Origin: Panonychus citri
Taxonomy: Eukaryota > Arthropoda > Arachnida > Trombidiformes > Tetranychidae
NCBI RefSeq assembly: GCF_014898815.1
Contig: NW_026515421.1
Location: forward strand, 41,022 to 105,021
Direction of reading: 5' to 3'
Length of the DNA stretch: 64,000 bases
Shown here one piece after another: positions 23,701-36,191 of the stretch. A program made the translations under genes and the position numbers. Within the stretch, counting starts at the first letter, position 1; each line of letters begins with the position of its first letter. The notes under the pieces are model-generated. The model was given only the letters and a program-made list of their open reading frames with translations. It was not told the DNA's origin and did not search any database.

Positions 23701-26700
23701 CAAACTGATTCCCATGAAATATTTTTATTAATATGATGATGGAAAGTTGATTTTGCTCGTCTTACGGATGATAGTTTAATAACCATTAGGATGATCATGA
23801 TAGTTTTTATCATAATTTTCATGATTGATTTATTGTTAATATTATGATTATCATGAAAAATTCAATTCGATTCACAGTTGTCAAGACAATTTATTAATAA
23901 TATAACTCATCATCTTAACCCCTTTAGATGTTAATGTTACCGATTGTGAAGAGACTGTGATGATTATTGTTCAGTGGGAGTTGATGGGAGGAAGAGGAGG
24001 AGAAGGAGAAAGATGAATTAATGAAAAGAGATGACGAGGATGAGGAAGAAAAGAGTTTTTCATCTTCTATTATGTTCCAATGTTAATGATCATCATTATA
24101 ATAAAATGAATTTCAAGATAACTTAAGTTTCGAGAAGAAAAATAAATTAGTCATGAAGGTGGAGTTTTATCTCTCTCTCTCTCTTTCTCTCTCTCTCAAA
24201 GTATAATGAGAATATTAAAGTTGGGGTGGTAGATGAATAATTCTAAAAGAGGTGGATGATGATTAGAATGAAATAATAATAAAGAGGAAAAGGAGAATGA
24301 TTGTTTATCTCATTTGAATCATTTAATTTTCTTATCAATTCTGTGATTGGATTTTCCATTTTCCATTTATTCAACAATTTACATCTTCTATCATCTGCAT
24401 CAGTTTGCTTTTTACCCCTTTACATCCTCATCCTCATCCTCATCTTCATCTCAAACCTTTCATAATATAAGGTTGACTATAAATCCAATTCCATTTCTAT
24501 CTTAATCACAACAAAGGAAACTGATGATTTCCCTAAAAATGATGAAGATGCTCAAGTTGAAATATCTTTTTCATCATCTTAGGAAAAGAGAAACTTTATT
24601 TTTAATTCATTATTTATTTATATGAATTCTCATCATGATAAAAATGATGATGAAACTGATGAAGAAATAAATTATGTAGTTTTTTTGTGTTATCATTTTT
24701 TTCTTCCTCTGAGGATGATGATGATGATGATGATGATGAAAAAAAGAGAAGATGAAAATATATATTACAAAGGCAATCAAGCAAAAGAAAGAAAAAAAAG
24801 CAAAGGGTTTTGTCGTCTTCTCATCCATTGAGAAAAAATTTTCTTCTACTGAGATATTATTTCTTTTGCTCCAATTGATGAACTGATGATGAGATGATGC
24901 ATAATGATGATGAGCCTCATCATCTTCCTCTTTCTCTCTTCCTGCATCATCTCTGTCTGTACATAAAGAGTTGCTTTATCATCTTCATCATCCATTCATG
25001 TCTTCAGGCATCACTCTAATAACCTTATTTCACTTTAACTGAAAGAAGAAAAAAAAACTTTTCTTTTCAGAATTGATTCTGAACTTTTCATTAGAAACTT
25101 TTTTCATTCAATTTGATTCCAATGTGATCATATCATTATGATAATGGTAATGATTGTGATAATCGATATTATCTGCTGAACAATTTCACCTAATGGTGAA
25201 AATATCTAATCATAATCATAATAAAAGTTTCGCCATCATTATTACCTTAGATGAAAATTATTATCGTTTTTATTACAGGTTAAGATTCAGTTTCTTTTTG
25301 CTCATTTCATGAGTTGGATTTTTCCTTTTCGCTTCGAGCATTACAATCATTGATCACTTTCTCTCTCCCTCTATCATCATTATCATCTTCCTTATTTACT
25401 GTAGTGTAGTAAAAAACCTCATCATCTTGATCATCATACAAAGTCATTTTTCATTCAAACCTTTTGCTCCTCATCTTTTTTACAATAACTACATGAGCAG
25501 CAACATGATGATGATTAGAATGATAGAAATGAGGATGAAAAAAAGATAGATCACTTTCATCATTTGACGAGTCATCCCCATCATCATCATTAATCAAGAG
25601 CAGCCTTCATCCACCCACCCCACCCTTTACCAACCACCATCACCACTACAATCGCCTCCTCCTCCTCCTACCACTCTTACCCCTCTCGCCCCTTCATAAG
25701 TAATCAGTTTACTCTGATTTTTTCCTCTTCTCACCAATGTTAACATAACAAACCCCATTCAGTTTCATCCTCATCCTCATCTTCATCATCTTGTTTTGTT
25801 GAAATTTAAAAATTTTACAAAAGCACAAAGATAATTTTAAAAGATATGCAAATGGATTCAAATTTCTTGAGGCTGATGATCAAGAAGATAATGATGATGA
25901 GCAGAGGAAAAGAAGATGAGAAGCAAAAAAAATGAAACTTAGAAAAGAAAAAAACTTTCTCTTCTCATTTTCCATCTTCATCCTTTGATCTGTTATTTTC
26001 TATGATCAAGAGAAAGATGAAGATAAAGATGATAAGTGATGCAAACATCTTACAACTGATTTTTTCTCAAAATTAATGATGAAAATTTGTTTTGGTAACA
26101 ATTTACTTCCATCATCTTCTATTAGTTTCTATTGGTAACCTTCATATTCATAATAATAATCATCATTATGATTATTACTCTTGAAGAGTAAGAGAAAAAA
26201 AATTCTCCCTAAAAAGAAGGAAAAAAACTTTTCCTGTTATTATTTTCCATTCATTCTCATAATAATAATAATCTTCATCTTCCTCATCATCATCATCATA
26301 ACAATAATAATAATAAATGATAATAATAAGTTACCTTTACGAACGAAAATGTTTATAATCAACTTTTTCCTCCTTTTCTGTAGTTATGTTATTACTTTGA
26401 GAGATAAATAATAACAGTGGATGATGATGATGATTGTATATAATTTCATCATCTCCACCGCTCCCCCACCTCCTCCACCTCATCATCATCATATTATTAT
26501 TATGTTTTTTCCTGATAACGTAAATAATAATAGGATAACCTCCCATTTAGTGCTAATATTTTGAAAGGGAACCTGGAAAAAGGTAAAACCATTGATTCAA
26601 AATGGAAGATGAAAAATTTTCTCTCTCATTTTAATTTATCATCTTTCAAATTCATATTATTATCTTTCTAATCATTAGACTAACAATCATCAGAATTCAA

Positions 26701-28000
26701 GGTGAATCATTAAATCGGCTTGATTGAGAAGGAAATTATAAGAGAAAAGAAAGATTCTTTTTTCAAATGCTATTTTAAAAATTGTTCTTTTTTCTTCCGT
26801 CATTTTAAAAGAGAAACTTATCTTCTTAACTCTTTTTTCTCTTCGAGTTTATCCCTTTTTCTTATCTTCATCCTGCGCGATCAATTCACTTGAAAACCGA
26901 TTTTCTCACAGAGAATGGGCGAAGTTCGGATTACACATTTTTCCATCTTCTTCTTTTCCAGTTCCATTAACTCTTCCTTTTTTGTCTTCATCCAGAGAAA
27001 AACCAAAACCCAAAAAGAAAAACTTTAAATTGGTGATTAGCATCATCGAATATCATCCAAATAATACAGAAGAAATAATTAAGCATCATAAAAATTCTGG
27101 AACAGAATAATAATAATCTTCAGTTGCTCTTCCACCCTTCCCTCTCTCTCACTTCTCTCTCTCATCATTATTATTACTTCTTCTATTATTATAAGTGACT
27201 TCTATTATTATTATTTTCTTTTTTTCCTCTCGCTGTTTTCTTTCCCTTTGTACCAGTCTTGCCCTCTCTCTCTCTCTCTCTCTCTATCATCATTATCATC
27301 TGCAATCAATTGTAATAATAATAAAAATAATAATAATCATTATCATCGTAATAATAGTAATCATTAATTTCGTTCTCAATGTTATTTTCCTTATGCACTT
27401 AGAGCGCGTTCCCCATATTCTGGCTTAACTTTTTTCGCTCTTTCTTTTCTTCTCTGTCGACATTTGTCGCATTTTCCATTTTTTTTCTCTTCTCTTTCCC
27501 ATTTCCTCTTTCTTTCCTTTCTTTTTTCCCTCTCTCTTTCTATTTTCTTTCTTTTCTTTTAACTTTATCCTCTTCTCTATCTTCACCTTCATCTTCTTCT
27601 CTCTCTCTCTCTCCTTCCAACAGCATGGTTAACATCATCATCTCATAATTATCATAATTTTCTGTGTCTTGGTGATATAATTTATTTTAATTTTTCTCTT
27701 TCCTTTCAAACCAAAAGCTTTTTCTCAGCCCTGATTATAATTTATTCAACTTAAAAGCCTCCTTTCCCTTATTATTATTATTTTTCATCATCTTCATCTT
27801 CCTCCTCATCATCTTCCCTATCTTCATCTCTCTCTCTCTCTCTCCATGCTATTATTATTATTATTATTATAACTATTACTATAGTTATATTATTATTATG
27901 ATGATGATAGCTAAAGCTTAGCTATATATTATTAATATTATTATTACTATCATCATTATTATTATTATTTTATTTATTATTATTATTATATTACTTTACA
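20700..28000. repeat. Long GAT/ATC- and CT-rich upstream region of the POU gene
   Basis: Seven kilobases saturated with gatgat/atcatc trinucleotide clusters on both strands, plus GA/CT runs (about 23000-23026, 24169-24198, 27262-27288, 27829-27844) and a pure GAT run at about 24715-24738. No gene is recognised. It leads directly to the POU-factor ATG, so it probably holds its 5' leader and control region. The last 200 bases are almost pure att/tat repeats. Confidence 0.6.
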
Positions 28001-30825
28001 ATGACAACCTTCATTCAAACCTCTCACGGATCATACATAACACAACAACAACAACAACAAGCAACATCTCCTCCTAACCTTGTGAATACACTTTCATCTT
28101 GTTCATCATCAATTAATCCACAAGCCATTTACACCTCATCTTCATCGCCATCATCTTCAATCGTATCTGGATCATCAGCTACATTATCATCTTTACCTTT
28201 AGTATCTACATTACCATCTTCATCATCTCTAACTGATTTACCAATATCATCTAACAGTAATGATACTACATCTTTAACTTCACTCACAACAGTATCCTCG
28301 GTAACTTTACCACCAGTAACAACCTCATCTGGTTTCCCTTCTGTAACACCAGTATCATCATTTTCATTATCAACCTCTTCTCCAGCCTCCTTATCATCTA
28401 ACCAACAACAACAACAAACCTCAATTTCTTCAGTTCAATATTCATCGTCAGGTTTACCTTGTTCACTTTCTTCATCTCCTTCGACTGTTTATGCTATACC
28501 AGCTTCTCCCTCACAATCTTCTCTTTCTGGTTTAACCTCATCTTCTGGAGTTTCTTCGGTTTCACATCTTCAGTCTCACCACCAACAACAACAACAACAA
28601 CTTTCACTTGCATCTTCTATTTCTGTTTCTGGTTCTTCCGTTGCCTCTGGTGTTGTTGGTGGTTCTTTTTCATCTTCATCTGAATCTCAGCTGATTCATA
28701 CAACACAATCTTTCGGATCAAGTGCAACTACGCTTTTATCAAGTCAAGGAGGTTCTTTGGTTTTGTCTCCACGAAATGTTCCTGGTTTATCTTCTTACTC
28801 TACAGCTAATCAAACAACAATCATGTTACCTTTACAAGGAAATGGAAATACCAACAATGGAACGGGATCTGTGAATGATCATCTAATTGAAATCAAATTT
28901 TATCTTCTATCCCATCATCTCAACAAATTGTTAGTCCAATGGTTCCTCTTTATTAACCAATGGTCAATTTATTTCCACTGGTATACCATCACAAGGAGCT
29001 TTTCCTTACCTCAATCAAATTCAACCAGTTCTTCAGTGACACAATCAACAACATCAAGTCAACAATCTCACCCACAGTCACAACAATACCAATTTGGTAA
29101 TTTTATTGGTACAAGTTTGGCTACATCTTTACCTAACAATGGATCGACACAATTTGTTACCAATGGATCTGGCCAAATATTTGCAATAAGTCCATCGATA
29201 ATTAACAATCTTAATCAACAGCAATCATCAGCCATTAATTCACTACAAACCCATCAATCATCTTCAGCATTTATTCAAGTGGTCACTCCAAATGGAATCG
29301 CTTTAGTGCCAGCCAATCAAATCATTTCTGATCAACCATTAATGTCAACAATCAGTACTAATCAAATGGATAATAGCTCAATACACCAGCAACAACAACA
29401 ATTACTTCAACAACACCAACAACAGACTCACCATAATAGTAATTCTGGTTTACCAGAAAGGGAAAGAACCAATAAACGTGGAAACCAGAAAAATTTTTAC
29501 TCAAGGACTGAAGGCAGTGGTGGTCATAGTGGACCAAGTCATAGCCGAATGTTGAAAAAGTCCGCCTTGGCTCAAGCACAGTTACAGCAATTACAACAAC
29601 AGCAAATGAATCAAGCAATACAAGTATCACTTTCATCTAGTGTATCAACTTCATCTACATCAACATCAACAACAAACACTAAAAATTCTGGTCGAATTGT
29701 TAATTCATCTAATCATGCTTTTGCCCCATCGTCTTTATCCTCTTTAACTTGTTATAATCGTTCAACTGATGTAAAACCATTAGCTATGAATAACAATTCT
29801 AGTAGTACAAATTGTTCAACCCAACAAGCCATGTATTTGGGTAATCAGACCAATACAATACCCAATTCAGTTGAATCGCAAACACCATCGCCTCCTCTAT
29901 CAACAGCAAGCTCTATGGAACCAGAATCAAATCAAGCAACTGTAGCTCGTAAGTACAATCTAGATAAACAATGCGACAACAATTTAGATGATTGTTGTCT
30001 ACGATACCAATCAATATCCTCAATTATCCTTGGATTTTAATTTTTTTGTATATTGATTATTGATTTCAATTTCTTTCAAAAAATATTTTTCACTAGAAAC
30101 GATAAACAATGGGGATGTTGCGGTTGTAGATGGTGTTAATTTGGAAGAAGTTAAAGAATTCGCTCGACAATTTAAATTACGTAGATTAAGTCTCGGATTA
30201 ACACAAACTCAAGTTGGTCAAGCTTTATCAGCAACAGCGGGGCCTTCATACAGTCAAAGTGCAATTTGCAGGTAAGATTTGCTATGGGCAAATACAAATT
30301 TGGGTAAACCAATAATTCAAACAATCAATTTTGTTTTCTAGTTAACCTTTTATGTTTGATTTCAGGTTCGAAAAGCTTGATATTACTCCAAAAAGCGCAT
30401 CGAAGATCAAACCAGTTCTAGAAAAGTGGATGCACGATCTTGAGATTCGATGCCGACAAGGAAACACCGATCCAGCGAGTTTCACTGGTAATCCTAATTC
30501 AAAGAAAAGAAAGAGACGAACATCTTTCTCGCCCTCGGCATTGGAAGTACTGAACATTTTCTTCGAGAAAAACACTCACCCTTCAAGTAGTGAGATGACA
30601 GAATTAGCCGATAAATTAAAATACGATCGGGAAGTAGTTCGAGTTTGGTTTTGTAATAAACGACAAGTTCTTCGTAATAATGTAAAAAAATCAGACCCTC
30701 CCTTGTCATTATTAACATTAACATCTCGAGCTGCTAAGGCGAAATCATCAGGAACTGTAACTACCGGAACATCAACAAATACCAACAATGGTTCAAATCC
30801 AAGTAACAATAATTCATTCAATTAG
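28001..30825 (+). CDS. pdm3: POU class VI homeodomain transcription factor (pdm3/POU6F type)
   Basis: Three exons (28001..29948, 30097..30271, 30366..30825) sum to 860 codons. The first exon is Ser/Thr/Gln-rich, a usual activation region. The POU-specific domain begins around residue 664 (NLEEVKEFARQFKLRRLSLG, then TQTQVGQAL) and the homeodomain around 755 (KKRKRRTSFSPSALEVL) ends with VVRVWFCNKRQ. The linker and the SQSAICRFEKLDITPKSA block match class VI members rather than other POU classes. The product is a nuclear DNA-binding regulator; the Drosophila orthologue acts in neuronal identity and axon targeting. A stretch at about 28880-29020 reads as an atypical hydrophobic segment, suggesting compensating frameshifts (see findings). 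Confidence 0.92.
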
Positions 30826-31594
30826 ATTAATCTAATGCTTTTTAATTTTAACTATTTTTTTTTCTCGTTCCAATTGATCTCATTCAATTTTAACTATTCT
30901 GACTACTATGTATTCATCTTATTATTTTTCGTTTAACTACCGCAAGTGTCACAATTTACATGTACAACTTTTCACCAACAATTTCATCATCTCATCAACA
31001 AGGATTATCAAATAATCCACTACTATTATATGTTTCATTATCTTTAATATTTAGATTGATTTTTGTAAAATCTACTTAGATAAATCAATTTTTCATCAAT
31101 TTACCTGTCGACAGATCAAATCACTGATAACTGGATTATCATCGACAATTTGCATTTTGCCACCTAAAGATTGTAATAGTTAACAAAATCCTAATTTTTC
31201 ACAATCAACTCTTTTTTTGTCTGTTTAATCATCTCAAGAGATAATTAAGCCAATTAAGCACTTTGAAACTACAAAGTTACAAAATTTATCATTTTACAAA
31301 CAATTTGTGTGTTTTAATTGTACAAAATACAAAACAAACTACCAACCAACCACTCCTTGAACCCTCAATTTTAATAATAATCATCATTAAATTATGTTGA
31401 CCTTTTTTAGCTACAAACTAAAACTGCCTTTTAAATTAAATCATTACAATAATAATTGATAGAGTAAAAGATGATTGATTTAAGTAGAAAACAATCAAGT
31501 TAATCAACGTGTTTTGATTTTCAATAAACTGACAATTAAGCTCAAGAAGCTACAAGTTAAACCAAGTGTAACCAGAAAACCAAGAAGAAAAAAC
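30826..31594 (+). repeat. POU-gene 3' flank, duplicated at 43.49-43.99 kb
   Basis: From about 31099 to 31594 the sequence is nearly identical to 43493-43987, with about half a dozen differences at the left edge and then several hundred matching bases. It presumably includes the POU-gene 3' untranslated region. The 30826-31098 part has no obvious match. Confidence 0.8.
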
Positions 31595-31833
31595 GGTAAG
31601 ATGAGCTAATAGCTATCCAACACACTTATCCCTGTGTTTGTTTAAATTAGGTTAGGTCTTCATTAAAAGGGTCAAAATCGACAGAGGAAGGCCCGGAGGG
31701 CCTGGGACAATCAAGCGGGCTCACAATTAACCCAAAATTCAGTTTAATTTTTACATTTTAAGCTATGGACATCAACGATAAGTGTGTTCAATAACCATTG
31801 GCTCCACCTCCAACCATTAACGCTCATCTTACC
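31595..31833. mobile_element. 239-bp MITE with 12-bp TIRs and 8-bp target duplication
   Basis: Perfect inverted ends GGTAAGATGAGC (31595-31606) and GCTCATCTTACC (31822-31833) are flanked by the direct repeat GAAAAAAC at 31587-31594 and 31834-31841. The paralogous segment at 43980-43987 has a single GAAAAAAC and no insert. Eight-base duplications fit hAT- or P-type transposases. The interior has a GC-rich small palindrome (ggcccggagggcc) and no ORF. Confidence 0.9.
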
Positions 31834-31869
31834 GAAAAAACAAACGACCGAAACTAAATTCTTATAAAA

Positions 31870-31950
31870 CATAAACGGTAAAGGCTCATTTGAGCGAAGG
31901 GCATATAAGCGAAAGTCAAAAGAGCGAGAGTCAAAAAAGCGAAGTTAAAT
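31870..31950 (+). repeat. Short tandem array, about 15-bp unit
   Basis: Units of the form agcgaaagtcaaaag, agcgagagtcaaaaa and agcgaagttaaat follow one another, preceded by related gagcgaaggg copies. Function unknown. Confidence 0.5.
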
Positions 31951-32050
31951 TAATTAACTTATTATCTAAACCATTTATTGATTTAGAGAGAAAAGGCGAT
32001 AAATTATCAATAATTAAGCAGTTTGGACTGTTTTAAATTGAACTAAATTG

Positions 32051-32240
32051 TACAGGGCATTTCACCAAGTTTACAACAAGTTTTGCTTGAATAAATTTTT
32101 GTTTTTGAGTGTTCAGACCCATTACTCGAGTCATGATAGTTTGAGCCATACTCAATTGCCGTATTAAGATATCAAGGCCATTCCGGTCATTCTGTTACGT
32201 TACAGTTTTAAGGTCATTTGAAGGTCACAATGTAATGACA
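32051..32240 (+). repeat. CAGGGC-ended repeat with AGGTCA sites (copy 3)
   Basis: Starts tacagggcatttcacc. Contains a tactcaattgccgtat block, a degenerate caaggccattccggtcat pair and ttaaggtcatttgaaggtca at the same relative positions as the other copies. Confidence 0.5.
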
Positions 32241-32386
32241 ATGGATACACTTTATCCGTAGAATGTTGGAAAACAATCGCCTGTTCACCAAATCTCATGT
32301 TGGGACAGTCAACTCCACTGACAATAGTGAGACACGAACTAGCTTTCTTGTTCATGCCTAGAAATTGCAGAAGAATTACAAGAACA

Positions 32387-32590
32387 TACAGGGCTATTCA
32401 ACTTCATTTTACGCAGATTTTTAGTTATAAGTCAAGAACCAATGAGTTTAAAAAGATTAAACCTCGTACAGATACATATCGGGTCTGAAGGACTTTGCAT
32501 AATCAGTTCCAAGGTCATTGAGGTCATTTCACGATAAACCTATCTAGAGGTCATTTGAAGGTTTTTTGAAAAGAAGAACAAAAAGGTATC
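32387..32590 (+). repeat. CAGGGC-ended repeat with AGGTCA sites (copy 4)
   Basis: Starts tacagggctattcaact and carries ccaaggtcattgaggtcatt, then agaggtcatttgaaggt. Its right end (about 32549-32590) is mirrored at 32735-32786 as an inverted repeat with a loop of about 145 bp. Confidence 0.55.
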
Positions 32591-32786
32591 ACATCTTGAA
32601 CATTTCGATGTCAATATCAGTTCAAATAACGGAGAGCCGTCACTTTGAATGAAATAAGCAGTGGTTCTGCAAATTGACATAAATCGTGGTACACCGTCAA
32701 TGATTTTGAATTATTAATTCAAACTTGGACCGTGGAATAATTTTTTGTTCTTCTTTTCAAAAAAACCTTCAAATGACCTCTAGACG
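32549..32786. repeat. Inverted repeat of about 40 bp arms
   Basis: Left arm ctagaggtcatttgaaggtt… through aagaagaacaaaa; right arm ttttttgttcttcttttc… through aaatgacctctagacg. Nearly complementary. A related right-arm copy lies at 38800-38845. Confidence 0.6.
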
Positions 32787-32949
32787 TAAATCAATTACGC
32801 ATAAGACGACATCATTCAAGACTATTCATGAGAATAAGCAGAAAAATATGAACAGTAAATTTATTAAAAATTATTAATCATTGAAAAATTAGTTTATTGG
32901 TGATGTAACCTGATCGGAAGGTCTACTTTGTAAATGCATGATTATATAT

Positions 32950-34029
32950 CTAATTCGGTAAATTAAACATTTTCTTGAAAAAATTCCTTGATAAATCTTC
33001 TTCATTGTTTAAACGTAAAACAGCGTTAATATCATTTATGGCTACAAGATAAGGATTATCTTTTTGTTCTAAATTTTCATTATCAGTTGATGAAACTTGA
33101 CTTTCCATTATTGAAACCACAGCAGCTTCCAAATCTCTTTTAAGTAGCAGCATATCATTAAATACGGATTGATATGGTTCGCCTCTTCTCAACATTTGGA
33201 GCCACAATGTAAAACTATTGCCGATTGATATATAAAACGCTTCCATCCTAAAAAAATAAAAGAAAAAAAATGATTAACAATAGAAAATAAAAGATAAAAA
33301 GATTAATAATGGAAAATAAATAAAAGGAGACAATGATTTAAAGAGTAAAAAAAGGTTTAATTAGTTGAAGAAATTTCTTCATATTGATCCAAAAAATTCA
33401 ATCTATTATTAATTTGATCTTCATAAATTTGGAGAGAGTGGTAACATTCTGTCTCAACTATGTTCCCTAAATATATGGCACGTTGAAGGCTGGTAATCGC
33501 TTCAGTATAAAGGTGATACAATTCATCTTGCACCTCACCATCCGAGCTTGTTACAAAGCTCAACGTCGACCTCTCCCATTTCAGTCTGGTGATGAAGCCA
33601 AACAACCTCCAATGTCTCAATATTGTCATCGAGACCGATTGTAAGGAAATCATCCAGAGCATTGGACAGTCTCTCCAGCAGTCGTTGCATTTCTAATACA
33701 CAAAAGAAAGAAAAAAATGATTAGTAGCAGAAAACAATAAAAAATTGAAAAAAAAATTACTTTTACTCAGATTCAGAATCGGACGGGAAAAGTCCATCAG
33801 TGGAAGAGGTAACTTTAACTGAGTTCGATGAATTCGCATATGGAAGTAGGGGAGTGAGAGAATCACAGTATCCTCGAATTTGTGAACAAACACAAGATCT
33901 CAAAGCATTTCGGGTAGATAGTAAATTGATAAAACGGTTTAGATTAGTGATCACACCATCTATAGCGGCAGTCATTTCACCATCATCTCCCTCTTGACCA
34001 TCTGTTGATGAGATCATGTTCTCACTCAT
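32950..34029 (-). pseudogene. Unrecognised multi-exon gene, acidic/coiled-coil-like, with a frame break
   Basis: Exon 1 (about 33766..34029) starts MSENMISSTDG and ends in SDSESE at a GT donor. It joins across a short intron to MQRLLERLSNALDDFLTIGL…, a heptad-like stretch. That frame stops after LCNKLGW, while a second frame continues DELYHLYTEAITSLQRAIYL to a stop at 33357, so a one-base shift is likely near 33550. A third segment (32950..33246) after a T-rich acceptor begins MEAFYISIGNSFTLWL and ends NFFKKMFNLPN. No known family is recognised. It sits beside the foldback element at 34261-34412 and may belong to an unknown mobile element or a lineage-specific family. Confidence 0.4.
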
Positions 34030-34260
34030 GCGTTGTAGCCTTGTAGTAGTTGTTGTGGTTTGTTGTTTTTGTTGTTGTGATTATTTTTATTAGTGTTATT
34101 TTAGTTTGATTTTTCAAAATCAAAACAATTCACAAAAATACACAAAAAATTGTCTTTAACAAAAATTCACAAAATGGAAATACTTGTTCTTAACAAATGA
34201 GATGTTAAAGATAAATGATCGAAGAAGCACATTTGTTTTTATATTCAGTTCCTTCTCTTT

Positions 34261-34412
34261 CTCTCTCTTTCTCTCAAATTGATCATTAATAAAGTGTTCA
34301 ATTAGAACAGGACTAATTATCTTTCCTCTTTTCTTTAATTCCTAATAATTATCTCAATGATATATAACATCATTTTCTTTATTAATGATCAATTTGAGAG
34401 AGAGAGAGAGAG
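34261..34412. repeat. Foldback with TATA motif in the loop (copy 1)
   Basis: Left arm 34273-34294 (ctcaaattgatcattaataa…) and right arm 34377-34398 are perfect 22-bp complements. CT/GA tracts extend the pairing outward. The 82-bp loop contains gatatataac. It is followed by a long purine tract and the GC-rich repeat end at 34646-34672. The same layout recurs at 38346-38640. Confidence 0.7.
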
Positions 34413-34672
34413 AGAAGGAGCTGAAAATTAAGGTTGGGAAGAGAAAGAGAGAAAGAGAAATAAATTAAGAATAAATTAGGGATGGAGAGAGAAAAAATCA
34501 AGGATGGGAAAGAGAGATGGAAAATAAAGTTAGGATGAGGAGAGAGGTGAAAATAATGAATTAAGAAAGGGGGAGGGAAAAAAGGAAGGGGAGGAAATAA
34601 AAGAAAAAAGAAAGGTAGAAGGGGGGAAGGGACAAAGTCGGTTTGTGCCAGAGGCGGTGGCTTTGCCCCTAC
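34413..34672 (+). repeat. Purine tract and GC-rich repeat end (copy 2)
   Basis: About 230 bases of GA-rich sequence with ggttggga and gggaagggacaaagtcgg, ending with gccagaggcggtggctttgc and ccctac. Matches 38445-38640 in order and content. Confidence 0.65.
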
Positions 34673-36190
34673 TATCGTTTATTATTTCAATCTTCATTAT
34701 TTTAAGCATCATAATCTCTCTTATCTACCGATACATTTCCAAAAATCCAAAATATTATTCGCCGATATAAAAATAAATCAACGAAAGATGATACAACAGA
34801 TCCGAAAGAAGAACTACCACTTCCTAATCTAACTTGATACCGAACAAGATTCACCAGAAATAACAATTAAGAAACCAGTCATTTCATTCAAATTTTGATC
34901 AACATCTTCATCACCCTCATCTTTATCATCATCAGTAAAAAAGGGTCTATTAACAGAAAAGAATCAGCGGAAATCAAATTTTCTTTTTATTTTCAATAAT
35001 GAGAAAGATAAACTTCTCACCAAGATTTCACAGTATTATCAGTATATAACACCACAAGCATACGATTGACAGATGAGCCGAACATAAATTTCGAATTACG
35101 AATTATTCATACACTCCGACTCCTCCAATCGAGTTGAGATAATTCACAACTGTTTCATATCCCTCTTCTTGACCTGGAAAACGACATCCAGTTAATTCAG
35201 TCCATTTTCACAGCAGTAAACCAATAGGAACATGTTCCTTTTCCCACACAGAGTTTCATTCTAATGTAGAAATAAACAGTCGAATAGCGTTATCTAGATA
35301 AGAAATTAAAATTATAAAAAGAGAAATAAGAATAAGATTTAATAATAGAAGAAACAAACAAACCCATAATGAACCAGCTAGAGATGAACATAAAAAAGAG
35401 TTTGATTAATTGAATTTAACTTAACAGAGGATTAACTTTCAATGATAATTGCTTAAAGAAGATTTCCCTTTTATACCAAGAAAAATCAATTAAGCCAGGA
35501 TAATTATTGATATTCCTTATCAAGAATCATCAATTTTACGTAATATGAAAGCAATCAGTAATTTCCTTTGAACAATGATCAGGAGTCTATCAATAATTAA
35601 GGAAACGATAATCATTAAAACATTCAATAAAACAAGACTTTTAATATGTAAGGATAATTAGCATTAAAAATACAAAAGATCAAAACTTGCTATTACAATA
35701 AGAAATTATTGAACCATAATAAAATTAGAGATAACAAACTTTAAAAAAACATTAGAATTAGCAGTAATTAGAATAAAATAGGGATTACAAAAAAATTATA
35801 AAAGAAAAATATTTGTTTAAAGAATGATAAAAATAAGAATTAAAGCCACTTGAGATTTTCTCCTTCCATTTTTGCAATCTAAACATAGAGAAAAAAAGAC
35901 GAAAAAAATTTTTAGAAAAAGTTAAATTTTATAACATTTTTTGACCTTGGATAACTCCGTCCCTTTGCAATTTAAAAATCAACAAAAATAAATTTAGATA
36001 GTTCAGATCTTGTCCTTTCAGAAAATATGTCATGATCCATAATCCGAAAAGGGCATGAAGGGGTGGCCAAAACTCGAATTTACTAACAAAAAATATAATT
36101 CCTCTTCAGTGCATCGGAATATGCACGTATATTTTCTCTCCTCACCATAAACCTTACCGTAGACATGCTCCTCTAACTTCCACAACTTCG
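34673..36190. other. Intergenic DNA, nothing recognised
   Basis: AT-rich sequence with no open gene, RNA gene or strong repeat. A Tyr/Ser-rich reading frame was not supported. Confidence 0.5.
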
Positions 36191-36191
36191 T

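Noticed and set aside
28459..28683. Frame overlapping POU exon 1
   Set aside because: Out-of-frame shadow of the Ser/Gln-rich coding region.
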